DNA of 64,000 nt from Methylocystis sp. (GTDB lineage Bacteria > Pseudomonadota > Alphaproteobacteria > Rhizobiales > Beijerinckiaceae), in NCBI GenBank assembly GCA_016178015.1, contig JACOUB010000047.1, forward strand, positions 62,001 to 126,000, given 5' to 3'. Under the pieces are notes generated by a model that saw only the letters and a list, made by a program, of their open reading frames with translations, was not told the origin of the DNA and made no database searches. A program made the position numbers and the translations under genes. Of this stretch, positions 36,930 through 45,282 are shown piece by piece. Each line of letters begins with the position of its first letter. Positions within the stretch are counted from its first letter, which is position 1.

Positions 36930-37421
36930 TCAGCGTGGATTCGAGCGCATCTGATGAACATATGTAGCTCTCTTCGAATGACATGCTTCCTCGAGCTTTT
37001 TGAGCAGCTTGGCTAGACCGTCCAAATCGAATTGTTGTGTCAACAAAGAAAATCGTTTGCTCGAAATCACTCCGGTACTCGAATTTAGGCTTGTCGGGTT
37101 ATAGGCAATTTCAGAGTGCGCCAGAGCCTTGTTGCGAAGGGTCTCACATTCGATGTGAATTTCCTTCTCGTGGGCAGACGGGACAATTAGGTGCTCAAGA
37201 TTCAGACGTGATGTTGCTTTGAGATTTTGTTTCGATTTCTCATTGGGTGAGAACGGGCGATAATACGCAATAATTGCCATGAACAACAGCGCCTCGAATA
37301 CGAGCTCATTCGGAAGATGCTTTCGAGCTTCGGCCACACACTCGGAAGCCTTTTCGAAATCGGCTAGCGAAATAGAGTATCTGTTAAATTCTTGTTCGCT
37401 GGTTATCTGCATCTTCCGCAT
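36930..37421 (-). CDS. Uncharacterised helical protein with an RN-x4-H motif
   Basis: A 163-residue, mostly helical protein of AT-richer codon use than its surroundings. I do not recognise the family. Residues LRNKALAHSEIAYNP contain R-N-x4-H, the form of the HEPN ribonuclease motif (Rx4-6H with a polar residue after R); this also occurs by chance in helical proteins. No antitoxin-like partner is adjacent: the Sel1 gene follows downstream. ATG 37412 is an alternative start. Unlike the rest of the window, it looks acquired. Confidence 0.55.
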   Translation of the reverse strand: MRKMQITSEQEFNRYSISLADFEKASECVAEARKHLPNELVFEALLFMAIIAYYRPFSPNEKSKQNLKATSRLNLEHLIVPSAHEKEIHIECETLRNKALAHSEIAYNPTSLNSSTGVISSKRFSLLTQQFDLDGLAKLLKKLEEACHSKRATYVHQMRSNPR

Positions 37422-37867
37422 CCTGGTCCGCTAAAACTCGCCGCTTGATGGGCGGTGGGTGATAAGTGAACGGGTCACGTGGTCCACTCTTTCCAGAGTA
37501 TAGCGATCATCGCGACGGCGTGACTTCGAAAAACAGCCACGTTCAGGGTTAAATGGGTCAAAAACAGCAAGAACCCCTTATGAAATATGGCTCTTTTGCA
37601 TGGTGCAAAATTCTTGATTAACACAGGGGCTCGCGGCAATTCGTCGTGGCGTTGTTGGATGGGTTGTTTGACAGTCGGATAGGGGGGAAGGGGTGGCCGG
37701 AACTTTGGTGGGAGGTGTTCCGCAAACCTTTCTTCTCGAGAGGTCGCGGTTCGATAATAATCGTGTCGGCCAAGCCGATCAGTTGTGTCGTCATCGGCCC
37801 TGGGCGGGCGACGGCGTCCCCGCCCGCCAAAATGCGGCGGCCATTCGCGGGCGGCAGACTCAGAGCG
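37422..37867. other. AT-richer intergenic stretch
   Basis: About 450 bp that is AT-richer than the rest at 37480-37700 and returns to high GC near the inositol-monophosphatase gene. No gene supported. A minus-strand open frame at 37618-37794 has no recognisable feature. This is probably the edge of the inserted patch that carries the two genes to its left. Confidence 0.4.
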
Positions 37868-38659
37868 TCACGCCTTTCGCATCACCTCCAACAACTGGCG
37901 ATGGATGGCTTCGTTGCCGGCGCAAATGGCGCCCTTGGCCAGCATGTCGGCGCCGCCGTCGAGATCGGTGACGAAGCCGCCTGACTCGCGCACCAGCACC
38001 ACGCCGGCGGCGATGTCCCAGGCCTTGATGCCGCGCTCCCAATAGCCGTCGCAGCGTCCCGACGCGACCAGCGCGAGATCGAGCGCGGCGGCGCCGAGGC
38101 GGCGAATGTTGCCCACCTTGGCCATGGCGGCGGCGAGCTCGATCTTGAACCGCTCATGATCGCCACTTCGCCCGAGCGGCGGAATGCCGCAGGCGACCAT
38201 CGATTCCGCCAGCGTCTTGCGCGCCGAAACGCGCATGCGGCGGTTGTTGTGATAGGCGCCTTGGCCTTTTTCGGCGATGAAGACGTCGTCGCTCGCGGGA
38301 TTGTAAACGAGGCCGGCGACAAGGCGCCCCTCGCGCTCCAGGGCGAGCGAAATGGCGAAGATCGGAATCCCGTGCAGGAAGTTCGATGTGCCGTCGAGCG
38401 GATCGATGTGCCAGGTGTGGCTTTTGTCGCTGCCCTCGACCGCGCCGCCTTCTTCCATGAGGAAGCCATAGCCCGGACGCGCCCGCGACAATTCCTCGAA
38501 CAGGGTCTGTTCGGCGCGCTTGTCGGCGGCCGACACGAAATCTCCCGGCCCCTTGACCGAGACTTGCAGGTTCTCGACCTCGCCGAAATCGCGTTTCAAC
38601 CCGCGTCCGGCCTTGAGGGCGGCGGCGGTCATGACGTTCATCAATGCGGAGCGGATCAT
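37868..38659 (-). CDS. Inositol monophosphatase-family phosphatase (SuhB-like)
   Basis: A 263-residue magnesium-dependent phosphatase with the family motifs EEGG, WHIDPLDGTSNFLHG and KAWDIAAGVVLVRESGG. It may hydrolyse inositol-1-phosphate or related sugar phosphates and, as SuhB, can affect rRNA transcription. AGAGG precedes the ATG. It is a paralogue of the hisN-type gene at 42.5 kb, which has the distinct HisN pattern. Confidence 0.92.
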   Translation of the reverse strand: MIRSALMNVMTAAALKAGRGLKRDFGEVENLQVSVKGPGDFVSAADKRAEQTLFEELSRARPGYGFLMEEGGAVEGSDKSHTWHIDPLDGTSNFLHGIPIFAISLALEREGRLVAGLVYNPASDDVFIAEKGQGAYHNNRRMRVSARKTLAESMVACGIPPLGRSGDHERFKIELAAAMAKVGNIRRLGAAALDLALVASGRCDGYWERGIKAWDIAAGVVLVRESGGFVTDLDGGADMLAKGAICAGNEAIHRQLLEVMRKA

Positions 38660-38846
38660 GGAGCCTCTGGCGAGGGACGAAGGAGCGGACGGCGGCGGGA
38701 GCGTTTCAATGCCCTCCCGGCGCAGCGAGCGTCAAGCGCGCCGAGCGGAGAGGCGATGCGCGATCGTCGCGCGTTAACCGATAGGCAACGGTTGCCCGCT
38801 TAAGTCAAAGGGCATTCGTCAACGCGACCTTCTTTGGAGAAGGACC

Positions 38847-39152
38847 ATGGGGCAAGCGCCTGTCGACGCCGCCGCGCCGTTTCGGGACGCGTCCGCTTCC
38901 GCTCGTCCCGCCGTCATCGGCCTTAAGTTTCGCAATCGCTCGCAAGCGCGCGTCCTGTCGCGCCGCAGCGACCTCGTGGTTGCGAGCGCCAACAAGACGC
39001 GCCTGGCGTATGTCTCGCCGGGACAGCTGCTGCGCCTCTCATTGGTCGTGCTGATCGGCTTGAGCGGCTTCGGCGTTCTGCGAACCGGGACGACGAAGGC
39101 CGATGGCCAATCCGCGCGCGGTGACTCGGCGGCGACGCTGCCCGGCCGCTGA
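38847..39152 (+). CDS. Small membrane protein, function unknown
   Basis: A 101-residue product with a strong GGAGAAGG ribosome site. A basic N-terminal half is followed by one hydrophobic segment (LLRLSLVVLIGLSGFGVL) and a polar tail. No family recognised. Divergent from the SuhB-like gene. Confidence 0.55.
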   Translation: MGQAPVDAAAPFRDASASARPAVIGLKFRNRSQARVLSRRSDLVVASANKTRLAYVSPGQLLRLSLVVLIGLSGFGVLRTGTTKADGQSARGDSAATLPGR

Positions 39153-39318
39153 ACGGCGGCTGACGTCGCCTCGCGCCCAGCATGCGTCAAAACCCTCCGC
39201 CATAACTTTAGCTTACGACTGCAATATATTGATTTTAAGTGATTTTAAAACGACCGGCCAGCAGCCTGCGTCGTTCAAAATGAAGGGATAGTCAAACACA
39301 ATAGCATTGTTTCGATTT

Positions 39319-39377
39319 GCGAGCCTGAAGGCTCGCGGTCCAAGCGCGGAACCCGGACCGCGAGCCTTCAGGCTCGC
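39319..39377. repeat. Palindrome doublet (family B)
   Basis: GCGAGCCTGAAGGCTCGC twice, GGTCC flanks inward, in the 590-bp gap before rcdA. The remainder of 39153-39739 has no recognised gene; GTTAACC-type motifs occur near 39628-39639. Confidence 0.9.
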
Positions 39378-39739
39378 ATCGATGCGGCCTCCAACAAAGA
39401 TCGAGATCCTATCATCTTGGTTGAAGCGCCTCACTAGGTCGTTTCGCGAGGACGCGCTTGGATAAAGTCGTCAAATCGCAACGACGTTTGGAATCAGTCG
39501 ATCAACAGCCAACATTCATCTATCGCGTTAAGTCATCTGCGGTCGTTGAGCCGCTGAACCGCCGTTGAGCGGGTCTGCCATGCGAGCGCAGCGCGTCGCG
39601 GGGCGGCCGACCCGACTGCCCGCACAAATTAAGGTTAAGCGCATCCTAATGAGGCGCGCGCCGCAAAAATGAGTTAGATTGCGCGTCGTGGAGGCGCCGG
39701 GGACGGGATCATCGGCGCTACGGCGTGTGAGAGCGTGTG

Positions 39740-40291
39740 ATGGTGCGAGCGTCGGATTCTGCGGAAAGCGTGCAGTCGCCGGTCTCTTTCGCGGAGAAAC
39801 TGGCGGGGTCGGAAGCCTTTCTCGTGATGTTTCGCGAGGGCATGGGACTGGTCGAACAGGCGGCGGCCTATCTCGACGGTCCCGGGCGCGAGGAGGCCAA
39901 AGCCTTGCCGCGCCTCGAAGCGCTGGCCTATGCCGCCGAAAGCATGCGTCTGACCACGCGCCTCATGCAGATCGCGGCGTGGCTGCTGTTGCAGCGCGCC
40001 GTGAACCAGGGCGAATTGACGCGCGAGCAGGCGGCGACCGACAAGCACAAGGTGACGCTCGCCCAGCAGGAGCTGGCGTCCAGTTCCGACATATTTCCGC
40101 GTCTACCCCGGAAATTGCGGGATATCGCCATTCATTCGCTGCGGCTGCAGGCGCGCATTATCCACCTCGATCAGCTGATTCATGCGCAGCCCGCGAAGGA
40201 AGCGGCGGTTGTCGCGTCGAGCCCGATCGAGGCGCAACTGGAAATGTTGCGCAGCGCCTTCGGGGGGACGGCAGTAGGCAGTCGGCAGTAA
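39740..40291 (+). CDS. rcdA: RcdA-like regulator of CtrA degradation (DUF1465)
   Basis: A 183-residue helical protein of the DUF1465 family (SFAEKLAGSEAFLVMFREGMGLVEQAAAYLDG, then SMRLTTRLMQIAAWLLLQRAV). In Caulobacter RcdA is an adaptor that, with CpdR and PopA, delivers CtrA to ClpXP at the pole. The ATG at 39740 is chosen over the adjacent GTG. The last residues AVGSRQ and the stop are encoded by the heptamer repeat at 40270-40338, so the native C-terminus has been altered. cpdR lies two genes away. Confidence 0.9.
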   Translation: MVRASDSAESVQSPVSFAEKLAGSEAFLVMFREGMGLVEQAAAYLDGPGREEAKALPRLEALAYAAESMRLTTRLMQIAAWLLLQRAVNQGELTREQAATDKHKVTLAQQELASSSDIFPRLPRKLRDIAIHSLRLQARIIHLDQLIHAQPAKEAAVVASSPIEAQLEMLRSAFGGTAVGSRQ

Positions 40292-40338
40292 GCAGTCGGC
40301 AGTCGGATTATCGACCGACTGCCGACTGCCCACTGCCG
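40270..40338. repeat. Heptamer-type repeat with hairpin (GGCAGTC/GGCAGTA)
   Basis: Runs of GGCAGTA/CGGCAGT units (40270-40306) face the inverted run ACTGCCG (40314-40338), giving a long imperfect hairpin between convergent rcdA and rpmE. It likely ends both transcripts and also supplies the rcdA stop codon. Confidence 0.85.
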
Positions 40339-40340
40339 CT

Positions 40341-40571
40341 TTACTTCTTGCCGAACGGCAGATTGCCGAAGCGGGAGGTAAAGCGCGACAGACGGCCGCC
40401 GCGGTCGAGCAATTGCTGCGAGCCGCCCGTCCAGGCCGGGTGGGTTTTGGGGTCGACGTCGAGATGCAGCGTCTCGCCTTCCGCGCCCCAGGTCGAGCGG
40501 GTGAAATACTCGCTCCCGTCGGTCATGACCACCTTGATCATGTGATAATCGGGGTGAATGCCTTGTTTCAT
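40341..40571 (-). CDS. rpmE: 50S ribosomal protein L31
   Basis: A 76-residue L31 starting [22 protein letters not shown] and ending NLPFGKK. There is no CxxC zinc pair, so it is the zinc-free form. The ATG at 40571 has a weak GACAAGACC leader. Its position between rcdA and cpdR is conserved in Hyphomicrobiales. Confidence 0.97.
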   Translation of the reverse strand: MKQGIHPDYHMIKVVMTDGSEYFTRSTWGAEGETLHLDVDPKTHPAWTGGSQQLLDRGGRLSRFTSRFGNLPFGKK

Positions 40572-40762
40572 GGTCTTGTCCTTGCGTGATGCGAAATCCG
40601 GACGCCGGGTAAGATTTTGCGCCCGCGCGCGGGCGGCGGGGGTCGCGGCGGCGACTTTGGGATGTGGCCGCGCTCTTAGCGCAATGCGCCGGGATCGGCA
40701 AGGTTTCCGAGGGGCGGTCGGCAATCGCCAGCCTGATTACGCTTCGCGGCCTCCTGCCCCAG

Positions 40763-41137
40763 TCACGCCGCCAGCAGCCGCTGCACCTCATTGACGAGGT
40801 CCTTGAGGTGGAAGGGCTTGGAGAGGACCTTGGCCTGGCGCGGGGCCTGATTGTCGGGGTTTAGCGCGACCGCGGCGAAGCCGGTGATGAACATCACCTT
40901 GATGTCCGGATCGAGCTCGGTCGCCCGGCGGGCGAGCTCGATGCCGTCCATCTCCGGCATGACGATGTCGGTGAGCAGCAGCTCGAACGGCTCGACCCGC
41001 AACTGATCGTACGCGGAGAGCCCGTTGTCGAACGAGGTGACCGAGAATCCGGCCTGCTGCAGCGCCTTCACCAGAAAACGCCGCATGTCGTTGTCGTCTT
41101 CGGCAAGCAGTATCTTTGCGGCGCCGGCCTCGCTCAT
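40763..41137 (-). CDS. cpdR: CpdR-type single-domain response regulator
   Basis: A 124-residue receiver domain without output, starting KILLAEDDNDMRRFL with phosphoacceptor Asp57 (LLTDIVMPEMDG) and Lys in LSKPF. Unphosphorylated CpdR primes ClpXP for cell-cycle proteolysis in alphaproteobacteria. GAGGAG precedes the ATG. The neighbourhood with rcdA strengthens the assignment over other stand-alone receivers. Confidence 0.92.
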   Translation of the reverse strand: MSEAGAAKILLAEDDNDMRRFLVKALQQAGFSVTSFDNGLSAYDQLRVEPFELLLTDIVMPEMDGIELARRATELDPDIKVMFITGFAAVALNPDNQAPRQAKVLSKPFHLKDLVNEVQRLLAA

Positions 41138-41312
41138 GTCGCTCCTCGCATCGTTTTCCCGTTCATTGAGCCGCAAGTAGGTAAAAATCAGGTGAAAGAA
41201 GCGGCGTCTAGCATTAACTAATACGACACTGTAAAAATAGAGTTCCGGCTGGAGATTTCTCGCGGCGCCCCGATCCTGTTAAAGATGAGCGGACCCGGCG
41301 TCGCGTTCAAAA

Positions 41313-42284
41313 ATGAGGCGTGGTCGTATGAATAGCGGGTCGACTGAGGATTGGGAACTGTCGCAAATCCCTGCCGCTCGAGTCGATCGCTCGGACCCAG
41401 AAGTCGGGCCCCCGTTCGAACTGACGGAGCCCGACGAGCTCTCGTGTCCGCTGGTCTTCTCGTCGCCGCATTCGGGCAACGTCTATCCCACGCATTTTTT
41501 GCAAAAGACGCGGCTCGACGCAGCCACTCTGCGCCGCTCGGAAGACGCCCATGTCGACGCCTTGTTCTTGGCCGCGACGGCGATCGGCGCGCCGCTGCTG
41601 CGCGCCCGTTTGGCGCGCGCCTATCTCGATCTCAACCGCGAGCCCTATGAGCTCGACCCGCGTATGTTCGACGACCCTCTGCCGGATTTCGCCAACACAA
41701 GGTCGCTGCGCGTCGCGGCGGGGCTCGGAACGATCCCCCGGGTGGTCGCTGACGCGACGGAAATTTATGCCGGTCGCTTGCAGGTGGATGAGGCGCTGCG
41801 CCGCATCGACACCTTCTACAAGCCTTACCATCTCATGTTGCGGCATTTGATGGAGCGCGCGCGGCGGCGGTTCGGCGTCGCCGTGCTCATCGATTGCCAT
41901 TCCATGCCTTCCGGGCCCGCCCGGGACAAAGCGCCCGCGCCGCGCCGAGAGAAACGGCGGGCCGATTTCATCATCGGAGATCGTTTCGGCGTCAGCTGTT
42001 CCGCGGCAATCGTCGCAACGATCGAACGGCGCTTGCGGGAGTGGGGCTATCACGTTCAGCGCAACCGGCCTTACGCGGGCGGCTTCATCACCGAACATTA
42101 CGGCAAGCCGAGCGCCGGATGGCACGCCGTGCAGATCGAAGTCGCGCGCGGCCTTTACATGGACGAGGCCAACCTGCGCAGACGCGACGATTTCGACGCG
42201 GTCGCCGGGCGCCTCGGCGAGATGATCCGCCAGCTCGCCCAAGCGGCGGCGGGCGTCGGAGACCAGCGCGCGGCGGCGGAGTAG
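41313..42284 (+). CDS. N-formylglutamate amidohydrolase family protein
   Basis: A 323-residue zinc hydrolase of the FGase/HutG family (FSSPHSGNVYP, YLDLNREPYELDP, LIDCHSMPS, GGFITEHYGKP). FGase removes formate from formylglutamate in histidine breakdown, but this copy lacks other hut genes and lies between cpdR and hisN, as in most Hyphomicrobiales, so the true substrate is open. ATG 41313 or 41328 could be the start. Confidence 0.87.
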   Translation: MRRGRMNSGSTEDWELSQIPAARVDRSDPEVGPPFELTEPDELSCPLVFSSPHSGNVYPTHFLQKTRLDAATLRRSEDAHVDALFLAATAIGAPLLRARLARAYLDLNREPYELDPRMFDDPLPDFANTRSLRVAAGLGTIPRVVADATEIYAGRLQVDEALRRIDTFYKPYHLMLRHLMERARRRFGVAVLIDCHSMPSGPARDKAPAPRREKRRADFIIGDRFGVSCSAAIVATIERRLREWGYHVQRNRPYAGGFITEHYGKPSAGWHAVQIEVARGLYMDEANLRRRDDFDAVAGRLGEMIRQLAQAAAGVGDQRAAAE

Positions 42285-42318
42285 GGGCGCGTTGGCGGGA
42301 CGGGTTATACTCCATCGG

Positions 42319-42466
42319 CGCGTCATGCCCGCGCTTGTCGCGGGCATCCACGCCGAGAAGCTGCGATGCGTTCTAGGGGAAAGGAGAGGCGTTTTCGCTT
42401 CCTTATGAAGGCTTCCTATCACGTCCCGGCGTGGATGGCCGGGACAAGCCCGGCCATGACGGGTAA
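42319..42466. repeat. Composite repeat (family E) upstream of hisN
   Basis: CGTCATGCCCGCGCTTGTCG at 42319 and the inverted counterpart GGCCGGGACAAGCCCGGCC ending near 42460 bracket about 70 bases. Outer edges CGTCATG/CATGACG pair. A relative occurs before uvrB at 12026-12098. Confidence 0.75.
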
Positions 42467-42546
42467 ATGTTTTTTGCCGCTGATATTACTCGCGCCTGCG
42501 TCTGATCGAATCCCTTAAAGAACATTGCTTCGGCCGGGAGAACCGC

Positions 42547-43374
42547 ATGACCGCCGTCGATTTCGAGAGCTTCGTCGACCATCTCGCCGATGTCTCGGGG
42601 GAGGCGATCCTACCCTTCTTTCGCACCGCGCTGACGGCGGAGGACAAGGCGCATGGCGGCCCCTTCGATCCGGTGACGGAGGCCGACCGCGCCGCCGAGA
42701 CCGCCATGCGGCGGCTCATCGAATCGACCTTTCCCGACCATGGGATCGTCGGCGAGGAGTTCGGCGCCCATCGCGAGAACGCCGAATACGTGTGGGCGCT
42801 CGATCCGATCGACGGCACCAAGAGCTTTATCTGCGGTCTGCCGCTGTGGGGCACGCTGATCGGCCTCACGCATCGCGGCGTCCCTTGCTATGGGCTGATG
42901 CACCAGCCTTTTACCCGCGAGCGCTTTTCCGGCGACTGTGAGGCGGCGTTCTGGCGCGGGCCGGCGCGCCACAACGTGCATGCCCCGGCGCGTGGAGCTT
43001 CGCCGTCGTGCGACAAACGCCGCTTGAAGGTGCGCGAGTGCGCCTCGCTTGCTGACGCGACCGTGATGACGACCTCGCCGCTGCTCATCGCCGATGATTT
43101 GCGCGACGCCTTCCATCGCGTCGAGCGGCAGGCGCGGCTGTCGCGCTATGGCGGCGATTGCTATGCTTATTGCGCGCTGGCCGCCGGCCATGTCGATCTC
43201 GTCATCGAGACCGGCCTCAACCCTTACGACATCGTGGCGCTCATCCCGATCATCGAGGGGGCGGGCGGCATCGTCACCTCCTGGAGCGGCGCCGCGGCGG
43301 CCCAAGGCGGGGCGATCGTCGCGGCCGGCGACCGGCGCGCCCACGCAGCGGCGGTGAAGTTGCTCGGAGGGTGA
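42547..43374 (+). CDS. hisN: Histidinol-phosphatase, inositol-monophosphatase type
   Basis: A 275-residue phosphatase with ALDPIDGTKSFICGLPLWGTLIGL, GGDCYAYCALAAGHVDLVIE and YDIVALIPIIEGAGG, the pattern of HisN as opposed to SuhB. It removes phosphate from histidinol phosphate, the step before HisD. GGGAGA precedes the ATG. Residues about 140-160 (NVHAPARGASPSCDKRR) look like a short family-specific insert. Confidence 0.9.
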   Translation: MTAVDFESFVDHLADVSGEAILPFFRTALTAEDKAHGGPFDPVTEADRAAETAMRRLIESTFPDHGIVGEEFGAHRENAEYVWALDPIDGTKSFICGLPLWGTLIGLTHRGVPCYGLMHQPFTRERFSGDCEAAFWRGPARHNVHAPARGASPSCDKRRLKVRECASLADATVMTTSPLLIADDLRDAFHRVERQARLSRYGGDCYAYCALAAGHVDLVIETGLNPYDIVALIPIIEGAGGIVTSWSGAAAAQGGAIVAAGDRRAHAAAVKLLGG

Positions 43375-43478
43375 TTTTTCAGTTGCGAAATTGTGCGTTC
43401 AAGACTGGAGTCAGCGCGCCATTTTGGAGGTTGAGCAGCCGTTGCGCCGTCAACAGATGCGGAGCGGGCGTTCCCCGC

Positions 43479-44411
43479 CTAAAGGACATCGGCGAGCGTA
43501 TCGTAAACGTAAACGTCCGCGATATCGATCATGTCGCTGACCTTCGGAGCATTGGAAAACACCGAGAACAAGACGTCGTTGAGGCGATGGAATTTGAGCG
43601 AAGCCGGCGCGTTGGCGCCGGGCAGATAGCGGGCGTTCGGATATTTCCGGCGCCAGGCCGCCCATAGCCGATCGACATTGCAGTGATTGAGGAAGAAGAC
43701 CGGATCGTTGGGCGACGACGCCGGCGCCATGTCGCCGCCGATCCAGACGTGCACCCGGTTGTGCATGCCGGGCGGGTCGGGCTGCCACCCCTCGACCACG
43801 TTGCGCAGCGTGGTGGAGGAGTCGACGCCCCAATGTGGCTCGTCATAGGCATCGAGGTTGACTGCGGCGCGCGCCTGCGCCGTCGTCGGCAAGGTCGAGA
43901 TATCGCCAGCGATGTTGCGCGCCAGACCCCTGCTGGCGGCGACGAGCTGGCCCATGCTGTTGGTCTCGACGCGAACGATGAATTTGTCGGGATTGGCGTT
44001 GGGATTGGCGAACGGGCCGGTCGTCACCGGATCGCCCGAGCCGCCCATGCAATCTGCGCTCCAGACCGGCGCTCGAGTCTGCTGATCCGGCGGAAGGTCG
44101 CCGTCGCGATTCCAGGCCCAATAGGGAAGACCGAACGAGTCGTCTTGCAAGACGCGTTGGAGCTGCTGCTCGTACACCATAAGCAAGTAGCGATGCCACG
44201 GCAGGAACACCGGCCCGCGATGCGCGGCGTTGCGCGAGCCTTGGGTCGGCGGAGTCATCTTCATCATCGCCCGCACATGCCACACGACCAGCGCGTCATA
44301 CGTGCTCAGGCCGCTTTGCGGGTTGATCTCCCGCTTTAATCGCAGCACGCCGTCGACATACTTGGCGCGGACGGCGGCGTCAGTGGCGATGTCCTTGCGA
44401 GTGACCGCCAT
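43479..44411 (-). CDS. Tyrosinase-family type 3 copper protein
   Basis: A 310-residue copper oxidase. Copper A is bound by His45 (VWHVRAMMK), His64 and His73 (AHRGPVFLPWHRYLL); copper B by His217, His221 (MHNRVHVWIGG) and His243 (NDPVFFLNHCNVDRLW). It should oxidise phenols to quinones. No signal peptide or Tat motif is visible at the N-terminus, so export would need a partner. It overlaps the preceding small gene by 32 bp, and the two form an operon. Confidence 0.92.
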   Translation of the reverse strand: MAVTRKDIATDAAVRAKYVDGVLRLKREINPQSGLSTYDALVVWHVRAMMKMTPPTQGSRNAAHRGPVFLPWHRYLLMVYEQQLQRVLQDDSFGLPYWAWNRDGDLPPDQQTRAPVWSADCMGGSGDPVTTGPFANPNANPDKFIVRVETNSMGQLVAASRGLARNIAGDISTLPTTAQARAAVNLDAYDEPHWGVDSSTTLRNVVEGWQPDPPGMHNRVHVWIGGDMAPASSPNDPVFFLNHCNVDRLWAAWRRKYPNARYLPGANAPASLKFHRLNDVLFSVFSNAPKVSDMIDIADVYVYDTLADVL

Positions 44412-44751
44412 GTTGCCCTCCCGTTCGTCGGCCGCGCGGCTTCTTCTTCTCGAAATCCTCGGGGAAATTGTCGACGATCGTCTTCACAATATCGACCGCG
44501 GAGGACAAGGAATAGTTCGGAATTGCATGGCTCTGCACGTGTCCGTCCTCACTCACCGTGAGAGGGAAATGAACGACGCGTCCGTCGATCTTGACCTCAT
44601 ACGTGGTGGCGATTGAGATTTCGTGACCCTTGTGGCTGAAGGTGCGCACCGACTTGTTGTGCATCGCGCCGTGCTTGATCTGGGGCAGGCGGGCGACGGA
44701 CTTCAGCAACGGCGCACTTGGCGCGTAGCTGGCGACCTCTTTGCGTTTCAT
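44380..44751 (-). CDS. His-rich small protein coupled to the tyrosinase gene
   Basis: A 123-residue protein with no family I can name. It has a compact central part (YEVKIDGRVVHFPLTVSEDGHVQSHAIPNYSLSS) and a basic tail ending GGQHGGHSQGHRH, rich in possible copper ligands. It begins the operon and overlaps the tyrosinase start by 32 bp. By analogy to Streptomyces MelC1, which loads copper into tyrosinase, a copper-delivery role is plausible; there is no sequence similarity to MelC1 that I can see. Confidence 0.75.
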   Translation of the reverse strand: MKRKEVASYAPSAPLLKSVARLPQIKHGAMHNKSVRTFSHKGHEISIATTYEVKIDGRVVHFPLTVSEDGHVQSHAIPNYSLSSAVDIVKTIVDNFPEDFEKKKPRGRRTGGQHGGHSQGHRH

Positions 44752-44841
44752 GACCCCCCCCGATGCGAGAGCGCTACCGGCATACTATCACGAATTGCAC
44801 GCCTAGTGGCCTACGTCAGCCAAATTGATGGGTTTATTTGT

Positions 44842-44899
44842 GCGAGCCTGAAGGCTCGCGGTCCAAGAGCGGCCCTGGACCGCGAGCCTTCAGGCTCGC
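44842..44899. repeat. Palindrome doublet (family B)
   Basis: Fifth copy of the GCGAGCCTGAAGGCTCGC doublet, GGTCC flanks inward. It lies in the 530-bp gap before the Gly-Tyr protein, which also contains GTTAACCAT at 45072-45080 and no recognised gene. Confidence 0.9.
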
Positions 44900-45282
44900 A
44901 AATCGAACCCACCCTCCAGCGCACCCTTCATTTACGTGACGCGGGCCACTAGGAAGCATCGCGGTCCATGCGCCTGTTTGACCAATGGAACGCGAGGAAG
45001 CCCTTTGCATCCAATCTAGCGGATTACGGAATTGCGCCTTTGGCGACGCCTATGCTGAGATTGGGGCGCCCGTTAACCATCAATTTTTGCAAGAAACGTG
45101 GAACCATTATCCATCGACGATGTTTCCTTAAAGGCAAGCCTCCGCTTGTAGCCATCCGAGCGTTGGGGGGGCGGGTGACGAGCTTGCGAGGGGTCTCCGC
45201 GCCGCCGCGCATCGATGGCGGGAGGAAAGGGAGTTCGTTCGCGAAGTTTGAAAGAACGACTGGTAAGTGAGGAGTGCGCAAG

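Noticed and set aside
37618-37794. Possible minus-strand small protein
   Set aside because: No recognisable feature, poor start context and AT-shift typical of non-coding DNA.
44968-45270. Possible 100-residue protein before the Gly-Tyr gene
   Set aside because: No ribosome site, no family feature; it ends at the leader of the next gene.
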